In this document: positions 44,013-55,801 of the stretch, piece after piece
How the letters are laid out: every line of letters starts with the position of its first letter
How positions within the stretch are numbered: the stretch's first letter is position 1
NCBI GenBank assembly: GCA_028622995.1
Contig: JAJQJQ010000011.1
Location: 2,790,001-2,854,000, forward strand
Length of the DNA: 64,000 nucleotides
Reading direction: 5' to 3'
Source: Panagrolaimus kolymaensis
Lineage: Eukaryota; Nematoda; Chromadorea; Rhabditida; Panagrolaimidae
The notes under the pieces: model-generated
Database searches by the model: none
The model's input: only the letters and a program-made list of their open reading frames with translations
Told to the model about the DNA's origin: nothing
Position numbers and translations under genes: made by a program

Positions 44013-44391
44013 ATTTTTTAAAAAGGATAAAAATAAAAAAGCAATAAGCAAAAGAAAAAAAGTCAATTGAAAAAAGAATGCATCTTTTTTTTAAGATCAC
44101 TGCCGTTTTCCAAAATTACACTAAAAAAAAGCCAATGTTTCCGCCCTCTAACATTGACGAGGTCATTACTTTGAAGAAATGCCAAATGATATTCTTGCCT
44201 TAGCAATCTCCGCTATCTCTCTTTCAAAAGCTCAGCTGTCACATAAAACAACACTGATTTCCTTTTTTCCTCCTCTCAAAAAAAAAAAATAAATTTTTGT
44301 TGAATAAGTAAACACATTTAAATGAATTTATTTTAAACTTCGATCTACACTATTCTAACAATAAAAATCAACAACGATATAAGAACAATAT
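44013..44391. other. Intergenic spacer
   Basis: Upstream flank of the Ig gene and 3' flank of TIM22, both minus-strand. No gene seen. Confidence 0.45.
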
Positions 44392-45242
<851 letters not shown>

Positions 45243-45706
45243 TCTGAAGAAGAAAACTTTTTGAAGAAAAGCATCAAAAGTTTTTTATATTATTTCTGTA
45301 CAAAATTTTTTTAAAATGCGTTAGACATCCTTCGCGTTGGGATTAATGCGCCATAATCTTCAATTTAAATTTTGAAAAAAAAATGTTTCACAAAATTGCA
45401 CAACTTTTAAAAGCTCCAAAATTCACTATTCTTTATATTTAATTAAAACAACCCATTTGTTGTGAAATCTTTTTCATTTTGAGAACTATTTCATCATCGT
45501 AATATTTCTTGTCTTTTTTTAAGCGATGATTAATTGACATATCAACGTTTCTCTTTTGCATTTCCTGAACAAGATAAACCTTTTGCGCGTCTTTTTTCGT
45601 TTGCATATCCTTTTTGTAAAATTATTCCACCAATTATTAAAGAAGAAGATTATTTAGTATTCAACTTTTTTAAAGTCAATTTTGACTCTAAAATTTTATT
45701 CAAAAA
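45243..45706. promoter_or_regulatory. Divergent promoter region, TIM22 / S6 kinase
   Basis: Only 464 bp separate the two start codons, which point away from each other, so both promoters must lie here unless leader introns extend further. No named element stands out. Confidence 0.45.
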
Positions 45707-47256
<1,550 letters not shown>

Positions 47257-48200
47257 ACATTTTTTAAATTCCTTCTGACATGTTTTGTTGAATTTTTTTT
47301 CTTCTACGGGACACTGTAGCATATTTTTTTTGCCTTCTTTATTTATTTGATCAAATTGTTAATGTTTGTGCGATTTTATTTATCTGTATTTATGTTTTGC
47401 GTTTTTTTTTGTATTTTTTTTGTAAGGATAATAAAAAATTTTCTCTTTGCAATTTTACTTTCAAACAATTCAGAATTAATCAAATAATAAAAACCAATAA
47501 AATCCTGTTTAAGATAAAAAAAAAAAATTAATAATTTAGTAAAGCAAATTTCTATGTACAGCAAGGATATGGTATTCTTCATAAAAAACCAAAACAATGG
47601 CCACTCAATTTTTGAAATTTGAAAACCATAACCAAGTATCAACTACTTAATCAAACTTATTGCCTCCAGAAACTCCGAATGTCACTTATTGTTTGACTAA
47701 AAAACAAAAAAGATTTTATTTTTAAAAATTATTTTTCAATGAGTCAAAACTCTTATCTTTCAAGTTTATAGCCTCATTTGAATGAGATAATGCCTTATTT
47801 ATATGTTACTCCTATTCATTACAATTCAAAACAAAAAAGACTCTTACTTGAGAATCACGAGTGACCATAAATTTTGAGAGGCATAGCAATGGTCCATCTT
47901 TCTCTAAAAAAGTGGATGCGCTCATCTTGGAATGATTGTAATGACCTTTAAGGGATAATTTTTTGGTCATTATTATCTAATTTCCTTAAAGCATAAAACA
48001 AGGCTAAATTCGGTAAAACATTAAAAAATATTATAGGAGGGGAAAAAAAAAGGTACAAATTGCTTGAATTATTATTATCTTGATCATCCAAAGATAAAAA
48101 CTAAACATTATTGCTTTAATTAGTCATTCTCATTATTCTTTAGTTTTCCAAAAGAGCAACCTCTCACTTTCTTACCTTCAAAGTTTGGAAAGAGAAAAAA
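47257..48200. other. Intergenic region
   Basis: About 940 bp of AT-rich sequence: S6K 3' UTR, then the upstream flank of the gene at 48201. No S6K tail exon, repeat or RNA gene recognised. Confidence 0.45.
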
Positions 48201-49190
48201 ATGGTTGTAAAATTTTTTATTTTATTTTTTGCTGCATTCGCATCTTTGAACATTGTGAAAGCGGAATTTTGGTTAACTGCAACGATAGAGAATCTTGAAT
48301 TCAATACCAAATGCATAGAAAATTCTCGATGTGAAATTTCTCAATCATCTTTCAAACTATCCCATCAACTTCCATCATTGAAAGAATCAAAATCAAGTCA
48401 TTTCCCAATCGTACAATTTCAAGAAAAATTATCCCTTGTTTCACATTGGGAATTTGGAAATGCCGATGAACTTGAAACGGAACTTTCTATTGTAAAATCC
48501 ATAGGATCCAAACCTGCAATGATTTGGTTTTGTGATGAATCGCAAGAAATTGAACTTGTTGAAGAAAGAGTAAGTTTTTAAAATTTAGTATTTAAAAAAA
48601 ATTATATTCATCTTTTAAATTTTCAGATTGAAACAAAATCTGCCTTTGCTCTTATCAAAGTCAAAGGTCGTTGCTTCAATGCGACCATATCTCTTCAAAA
48701 GCATAATTCACATGTTTGCCCATGGTGTGTTGAACCATCTTCTGCTTCGATTGCTCTCACTTCAGATTCATCAATTTATTTACTTCTTTCCACAAAAATG
48801 CAAGATCCCTATGTTTTTTGGCCCGTCATGGTTGCAGCTGCTTTAACTTTAACCGTTTTTATCCTTCTTATTTTCCTTTTAATCCAAATTTGTTCACGAT
48901 CAAAATCAATTTATTCGGTTTCATCAACTACCACATCATCTAAAAATCCCATCTTCCTTTCATCTCCAACTGATAGCAATCCAAGTTATGTAAATACTCA
49001 AATTTTTATGAAAAATACTGAAAAGTTACCATATTTTATTCGACCACAATATCTTTATTCTGATCAACGATATGATCGAGTAAATGATAATTATCAAACT
49101 CCGCGAAATATTAGACGAAAAATTGATCCCGATACTCCTGAAACTTTGATTAGAACTCCATCACCATCTGTTATCTTTGATGAAGTTTAG
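48201..49190 (+). CDS. Type I membrane protein of unknown family
   Basis: Exons 48201-48569 and 48627-49190; 310 codons, one phase-0 intron. A clean signal peptide (MVVKFFILFFAAFASLNIVKA) precedes an ectodomain of about 185 residues with paired cysteines (TKCIENSRCE, WFCDE, GRCFN, CPWCVE). A membrane span (FWPVMVAAALTLTVFILLIF) is followed by a cytoplasmic tail rich in Ser, Thr and Tyr, ending DPDTPETLIRTPSPSVIFDE with two Thr-Pro sites. I do not recognise the family. The layout suggests a nematode cell-surface receptor or adhesion protein. Confidence 0.78.
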
Positions 49191-49702
49191 TTTTCTAAGC
49201 AATTAAAAAATGTAAATATTTTTGTAAATATGTCGGTGTTTTGTTTGTATTAGAGATAACTTTTAATAATAAAATATTTTTTAAAACAATTTGGATTTAT
49301 GAGAGGCCACTGTTTTGCAAAAAGGAAATCAAAACAATTTTTGTCTCAAACAGATAAGAGAAACACGCGTTCACTCTCTCGAGAAAAAAAAAAGAAATCA
49401 GAATTTTGCAAACCTTTCTTTCCATAAAGTTTTCGAGCTTGTATTTTTTTTAAAACTAATGCCTTCTGCTGGTGATATTTCATTCCGTTCTTGTTTTCTT
49501 TACTTTTACGTTATTTTCTCTCGTCTAAACTGAAAGTTACATAGATATTTTTTTACAGATAGTATTTTATAATGCATGTTATTAAATTATTTACGTGATT
49601 TATTAATTATTTGTCGCTAAAATTAACTTCGTGTTTGAGTTTGTGTTTACTTTATTTATCTAATATTTTTCAGGTGCATATTTTACATGTTCTTGCTTAA
49701 TT
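49191..49702. other. Intergenic spacer
   Basis: Contains AATAAA near 49269 for the upstream gene and a TTTTTCAG acceptor ending at 49673, 29 bases before the next ATG, suggesting trans-splicing or a leader intron for the SUMO protease. Confidence 0.5.
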
Positions 49703-50963
49703 ATGGTTGTCCCAAAAGATTATCTCAATCTGCTGTTGAATAAAGATAGCAAACCTGAAACGTAAGTTTAATTTCATTGTGGTATTATTGTAAGCCGTAG
49801 TTGTCGTTTCATGTGGACTTTTGCGCTAAAATAACCTTTTTCTAATCTTTTTTATTGTTTTAGTAAATCTATTATAGTAAAGAAGTCACGTATAGTTGTA
49901 ACTGATTCTTTTGCATTGCCATCAAATAGCTTCCATGATTCTACATCACTATCACTTCGACCGAGGAGAACTTCGAAAGGAAACAACTCTTCAATTTCAG
50001 TAAAAGTTCCAGGTATGAATGTTTTAATTTAAATCATTGCTTATTTTGGTTTTTAGAATCACTCGTGAACAACAAGAGAACTTCTAAAGGGAACATCTCT
50101 TTAATTCAAGGAAAAGTTCCAGGTATGAATTTTTTAGTTTAAATCACTGCTTATTTTGGTTTTTAGAATTACCCGTCAACTATCTTGAATTTCTTGAATC
50201 GTGCAAATATGAAACAAAAGGAAGGAAGCAAGCTGATCAACCCTTTGGTGAACTCAATATAAAGGCATATGATTTATATTCACTTCGAAATCGGCAATAT
50301 GTTAACGACATAATTATCGACCATTATTTGCAACTTGTTTGTAAGAGAAGCTTGGAAACTCCAGAATACCGAAAGGTAAGTTTTCTAAATTTCATTTAAA
50401 AAAAGTTATTTTGTTATTTTAGACATTTGCCTTAGCAACTTTCTTCAACACCATGCTCAATAATGGTCAAAGTGTTGAAAAACTCATATCATGGATCAAA
50501 GCTGACTTATTCGAGTTTGAACTCATCTTCCTGCCAATTAATCAAGAAAATCATTGGTTCTTATTCGTAGCTGATTTGGTCAATAGAAATTTTTTTATCT
50601 ATGATTCTTTGTTCGACAATGATTATAAAGAAGAATTGGAGAAAATTGTGTAAATTTTTGTTTATGAAAATTCGTTTCATGTATACATACTTACTTTGTT
50701 TGGTTTTTAGGGACTTTCTCAAAGCATATGCAACTTCAAAAGGAAAAGAAATTGATTGGAAAGAATGGAGCGATGTACCAACTTCCGACCAATTGGGTCC
50801 AACGCAAAAGAATGGTGTTGATTGTGGTGTTTTTCTTTGTCAATATGCAGAACATTTATCGAGAAACGCGCCACTTGATTTTGCGCAATGTGGAATGGCA
50901 AATTATCGAAAAAGAATGCTTTATGAATTGATGACTGGAGCTTTGCTTGATCCATCTTTATAA
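49703..50963 (+). CDS. Ubiquitin-like (SUMO) protease, ULP1/SENP family
   Basis: Exons 49703-49761, 49864-50012, 50057-50122, 50167-50375, 50423-50649 and 50711-50963; 320 codons. A basic, Ser-rich leader is followed by the C48 peptidase domain: RQYVNDIIIDHYL substrate strand, NHWFLFV with catalytic His205, IYDSL with Asp222, and GPTQKNGVDCGVF with the oxyanion Gln269 and Cys275. The triad is complete, so it should cleave SUMO from targets or mature it. DWKEWSDVPTSDQ fits ULP1 rather than ULP2. The third exon (22 codons) is a tandem copy of the end of the second exon together with its intron, so the leader contains two RTSKGN...KVP repeats. Confidence 0.9.
49967..50180 (+). repeat. Tandem exon-intron duplication inside the SUMO protease gene
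   Basis: Copy one is 49967-50070, copy two 50077-50180; each 104 bp, alignable without gaps with about 13 differences (near 87% identity). Each copy holds the end of a coding exon, a whole 44-bp intron and the start of the next exon. Exon frame is preserved because the duplicated exon is 66 bp. Confidence 0.9.
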
Positions 50964-52107
50964 TCAATATGAAAATATCAAAGTGCAGCTGCTAGAAAAC
51001 TTTCAAAATATACTGGAAAAATTTACTTTCTTGCATGAATAATATTTTTTTGTTAAAATTTATAATGTTTGTGTATTAATCAAATACATTTTTTGTTTAA
51101 AAATTTTGTCTCTATTATTAGCTCTTTGTTTGAAACAAATACACATATTTTTATTTTTTTAAATTATAAATTTTGTATTTGTGTGGCTATGTTTTCACTT
51201 CATTTTTGGTTTCTTGCAGTTGTTTGTCCCAACATTCATGCAGTTGTCCAACGAAAAGACAATGCTGGTTTTTTTGCCCAAGTACTTTGAACAAAAAAAA
51301 GTTAACTCGCAACGTTGTTGACGCTTGCAAAATTTTGTTTACAAATTTTTTGTTGATTAGCAATAGCTTTTTTTAGAGCAATCAGAGTTTTTTGATCATT
51401 TAATGAATGTGAATAGCTAAACGCTTAGAGTCTTTAAAATTTGGAAAGAAGCCAATTTTTTGAGGAAAAAATGCTAATAAAATTAGTTTTCTTCTTATTA
51501 AACATAAAGTAAAAGAACTTTGGTCTTTAGTAAAAAAACTGCGGAATACATAATTGATTGATTTGTGTGAATAATAAAGTGCATTCAATTCTTGTCTGGA
51601 AGAAAGTATTCTTTTTATTTTCGATCGCGCCATTTAAAAAAAACCACTAAGGCTGCAAGTTTGTGTGGCGCGAATTTTTTGAATGATTCGCCTCTTTTAT
51701 TTATTGTCATATGCAGTTTGGACTTTGTCCGACGCCTTTTTTCTTTCTTTTTTTGAATGAAATGAATAGATTCAAATGATTTTGTGTTTTTATTTTTGAT
51801 CCTTTTTGAAGACGTAATATGTGCGTGTACCTATTTTTGTCTACTTTTAAAATACATAAAGTTGCAAAAGTGTTTATTAGGAAATCAATGATGTTTTGTT
51901 TTTTTGTTGTCGTTTCGTGGGTTTTGCTATATTCTTTTTCATGTGTCGTCATCATAAATTTCTAAGATCACCTTTTTTTGCAACAAGTTCTAAAGTTGTA
52001 TATTATTCCGCGATTTTAGTCTGAATCTTTGTCATGTTTTTGCATTTTTACTTTCGTGTGTAACAAAGTTATAATCAAACCTTATAAACTTGCATTAATT
52101 TTCAGGT
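50964..52107. other. Intergenic region
   Basis: About 1.1 kb without a supportable gene. A minus-strand open frame at 51400-51633 has no family resemblance. An ATTTTCAG acceptor ends at 52105, 2 bases before the ATG of the acyltransferase. Confidence 0.45.
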
Positions 52108-53866
52108 ATGGGAGCTATGGAGGCTTTATCCGATGCAACAAGCATACGTGCTGATGCTCTTCGATTATTCATAACGTTTCTTGCGGGTTATCCCCTTGCA
52201 ATTATTCATAGAACATTCTTTTATAACAAATCTCCTAAAACTCAACAAATCTTCTTTGTCATTGCTGGAATTTCTTTATATATTTTTAACTATGGTATGT
52301 AATCTTTAACTTTTTTTCTAATTCTAATATATATTTTTTAGGACATGAAGTATGGCACAGTTTAATCAGTACATTTGCGGCGTATGCAATTACCAACTTT
52401 ATGCCTGGAACTCCAGTTTCTGTTGCTCTTGCTCATATTACCTTTTTGGGTCACCTCCTCATGGGTTATTGGTTTGTTATGGATGTGAAACAAATCTAAT
52501 ATTTTATCTCTCATTTCAGGTTTGCTGAATCAGCTCAATATGATATTAACTGGACAACACCATTTTGCATTATGTGTTTACGTTACATTGGCCTTGTTAT
52601 GGATGTTTATGATGGTCAAAAGCCTAAAGACAAAATAAAACCAGATCAACTTAAAACTGCAATTCTAAATCCTCCGTCATTGCTTGAAGTAGCTGCTTAT
52701 GGTTATTTCTTCGCTGGTTCTTTTGTTGGTCCACAATTCCCTCTGGCAAGATTTCGTGCTTTTGTAAATGGAGAATTCTTAGAAAATGGCGAAGTTCGTC
52801 AATCAAGGTTTGCTTTTAAGGTTGGATTCAATCATAATCTAAAATTAATTTTTCTAGTATTATGTCTAGCATTCGTCGATTTGTTGCTGGGGTTACCTTC
52901 TGCGTTCTAAATCAATGGGGCACTGTATGGATTCCGGATTCATTCTTCAATTCACCTCAATTCTTTGTATTACTTTTATTTGTTGTTCCGTTTTTTAAAT
53001 TTGAAATTTTAGAACCTTCCATTTATTTGGAAAATTATTTGGAATACGATTTGGTTCAGAGCTACTATGTATCGATATGCCACAGCTTGGTGTCTTACTG
53101 TATGTTTGGTTTTTTCGTTTTGAAATATCTTTATATTCTTTTTTTGTTTTGTTTTAGGAAGGTGCTGCAATTCTCGCGGGTCTTGGCTATAATGGTAAAA
53201 ATGAAAAAGGTGAAGATCGATGGGATGGTGTAAGAGATTTGCATGTCATCAAATGGGAATTAGGTAGCGACTATCAATCTGTTGTTGAGTCGTTTAATTG
53301 TGGTACCAATACCTTTGCCAAAAAGTAAGAATTTGTTTTTGATATGAAAGAGTTAATTAATCATCAAGCTTTTAGTCACATTTTCAAACGTCTTCGCTGG
53401 CTTGGTAATAAATACTACAGTCATTTGATCACTCTTATTTATCTCGCTGTTTGGCATGGGTAAGTCAAGCAGTTATTTTTAAAAAATCCTTATTGTCCAA
53501 TTAATCATTTATTTTTTTAGATATCATCTTGGTTATTTTATCCTCTTCTTCTATGAATTTACATGTGTTGTAGCACAAGAGCAATTATATTCATTAATTA
53601 AACGAACTTCTGGCGCAACTGAATTCTTCGCACAACCTTATGTGAAACCATTTACATGGCTCTTTGGTCGAATTATGATTAACATTTCAATGGCATTTGG
53701 ATTCTTTACATTTGGTCTTATTAAAAAAGAAATTTGGTTTCCTCCTTCTGCTTCTATGTACTTCTATGGTTACATCTTCTATTTTCTTCTATGGCCAGTT
53801 ACTTACCAAATTTTATTACGAATTCTTCCAAGGAAACCAAAATCAGAAGAAAAGAAAGCTGAATAG
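52108..53866 (+). CDS. mboa-6: Lysophospholipid acyltransferase (MBOAT5/LPCAT3-like)
   Basis: Exons 52108-52294, 52342-52471, 52520-52807, 52858-52966, 53013-53099, 53158-53324, 53376-53459 and 53521-53866; 465 codons. It is a multi-span MBOAT enzyme: LAGYPLAIIHR at the start, GHLLMGYWFAES, QWGTVWIP and the catalytic histidine in LAVWHGYHLGYF (about residue 350). The C-terminus EEKKAE is a KKxx-type ER-retention signal. The enzyme transfers polyunsaturated acyl chains to lysophosphatidylcholine and related lysolipids in the ER. C. elegans mboa-6 is the likely counterpart; mboa-7 type is less similar. The ATG lies 2 bases after a consensus acceptor, typical of a trans-splice site. It converges with the glutaredoxin gene (98 bp apart). 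Confidence 0.88.
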
Positions 53867-53964
53867 AAGATCCTTAATTTTGTACAATTTTGGTTTATTT
53901 AATTTTATATAAAAAAAGATTTTTTAATATTATTTCAAATAAATTTTTTATCATGTTTTGTAAA

Positions 53965-54342
53965 CTATGTTTGAAGGGCTCCAGCAGCGATGAGGGTTTT
54001 TTCGAGGCTACCATCTAAATAACTTGCTTCAGTTTCACTTCCGCCACCATAAAATCGACCATTTATGAAGACACGAGGAACAGTTCTAAAGTTTTGAAAC
54101 TATGTTATTTTAGAATTTTGAAAATGAGCTTACCTTTCACCAGTAATATTTAAAAGATAATCTTGAATTTCTTTACAATCTTCTCGATCTTCAATTTCAA
54201 TCCAATAAAATTCATTTGGTTTATACTTGAATGAATCCAACGCGGCTCTAGCTTTATGACAATAAGGGCAATAAGATTTTGAAAAAACAGCAACTTTATG
54301 AGATGCTATTTTTTCATCCACAAATGTCTGAACATTTGACAT
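53965..54342 (-). CDS. Glutaredoxin, dithiol (CPYC) type
   Basis: Exons 54342-54134 and 54085-53965 in coding order; 109 codons, one intron in phase 2. The thioredoxin-fold active site is CPYC (C25, C28), followed by the glutathione-binding TVPRVF with its cis-Pro and GGGSETEA. The length matches classical cytosolic glutaredoxins, which reduce protein disulfides and protein-glutathione adducts. No targeting signal seen. The start follows the family's usual N-terminal length. Confidence 0.93.
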
Positions 54343-54941
54343 TTTTTAAAAGTTACTAAACTGCTTCTTTATTATTAGCAGTAGGGTAAATGCAATTAAT
54401 TTTCCATAAATAGTTTATTATACCAAAGGAGCAATGTGAGAAAAATGAAAGATCGATTGTAGTTTGTGTGGTAAAAAAAAGGAGTGAAACGTGTCAAACA
54501 TGGCAGACATAAAAAGGGTTAATTTATATAACCCAGCATTAGATTATGTAATAATATGCGTTAGCATGAAAAAAGGTTAAAATTAAATGTAGCCGTTTAT
54601 GTTAAAGAGATAGAAGGGTTTGAAGTTTTTTTGAAATTCAAAAGAGTAAAGGTGTTCAATGTCTCATTATTATTTTGGAAGTAGTAGAAAAAATTTTTTC
54701 ACATAATAAGTTTAGAGGTTAAAAGTGTACATGCTATTTTTCTTCTTTTTGCTTTGTGTACCACCAAAAAGAATGCGTCAGTTCAAACAAAGGTACTAAA
54801 AAATTTGAATAAAGATGAATGCTGAAAATGGAAGCCTTTAAAACTGTATAAAAGAAAAGGTGAGCATGGATTTGAGTTCATTTGCGATTAATTTTGCGTT
54901 TGATTGCTCGTTGGTTGCTGACACGCTCGTATCTTTGAAAA
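54343..54941. promoter_or_regulatory. Divergent upstream region, glutaredoxin / REEP5-like
   Basis: 599 bp between two start codons pointing apart. AT-rich with no named element; both promoters probably lie here. Confidence 0.4.
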
Positions 54942-55696
54942 ATGGCCTCAACACAACAAGAAACTGCTGCTCCAGTTGAAGCTCCTCCTGCTGAAGTTAC
55001 TCCTGCTCCTGTTGAATCTGCTCCTGCTCCTGTTGAAGCTGCTGCTACTGGTGAATCTCCACTTCCAACAACTGCAAATCTTCCCACTGCGATCAAGGAA
55101 TCTCGTAATGCTGGTCCTCCTCCTCCTTATGCTGCTGGTGGTGATGCATATGAAATCAATTCATTTGCTGATGTTGCTCCTGCTCTCAACAAAGCTCTCT
55201 ACCAATCAAACATTCAATTTTTGGACACGAACTTTGCCAAACTTGAAACCAATACCAAGATCAAACGTGAACAGGTATGTTTGTTTCTTAATTCTTTCAT
55301 TTTTTTCTAACGTCCTTCATATTTTAGTATTTCTATGGTCTCAGTGCCATCGTTGCTCTTTACATGATCTTTGGTGGATGTGCTTCACTTGTTTGTAATT
55401 TGATTGGTTTCGCTTATCCTGCATATGCTTCCATCCAAGCTGTTCGTACTGGTAATAAGGATGATGATGGTCAATGGCTCATCTATTGGACTTGCTTCGG
55501 GTTCCTTGCTCTTCTTGATTTCTTTGCTGATGGAATTATGGCATACTTCCCAATCTACTTCGTTTTGAAGCTCGCCATCCTTCTCTTCCTCGCTCTTCCT
55601 CAAACCAAAGGTGCTATTCGTCTCTTCAACAAGGTCAACAATCCTGCTGCGTCAAAGATCGGTGCTCTCGATTCCAACAACAACAAATCTGCCTAA
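54942..55696 (+). CDS. REEP5/YOP1-like ER membrane-shaping protein
   Basis: Exons 54942-55274 and 55328-55696; 233 codons. The TB2/DP1/HVA22 core is clear: [31 protein letters not shown], a second hairpin ([16 protein letters not shown]) and [17 protein letters not shown]5 and Yop1 wedge into ER tubules and bend them. The N-terminus is unusual: about 40 residues of Ala-Pro-Val-Glu repeats ([19 protein letters not shown]) and then [10 protein letters not shown], which contains a PPxY motif. The C-terminus is Asn/Ser-rich. The low-complexity leader may be a lineage-specific addition. Codon use here is more biased (many GCT, CTC, CTT) than in neighbours, suggesting high expression. Confidence 0.9.
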
Positions 55697-55801
55697 AATT
55701 CTAATTTTTTCATGTAACTGATTTTCATGTCATTTCAATAAATGTGTGATAATTTGAAAATTTTAATAAAAAGGCGTTATTTTATTTTTGTGTTTAAAAA
55801 A

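Noticed and set aside
51400..51633. 77-codon minus-strand open frame between the SUMO protease and acyltransferase.
   Set aside because: No family resemblance, no plausible splicing; frames this long occur by chance here.
54976..55398. Leucine-rich open frame overlapping the REEP5-like gene.
   Set aside because: It is a +1 shadow of the GCT/CCT-rich repeats of the real gene.
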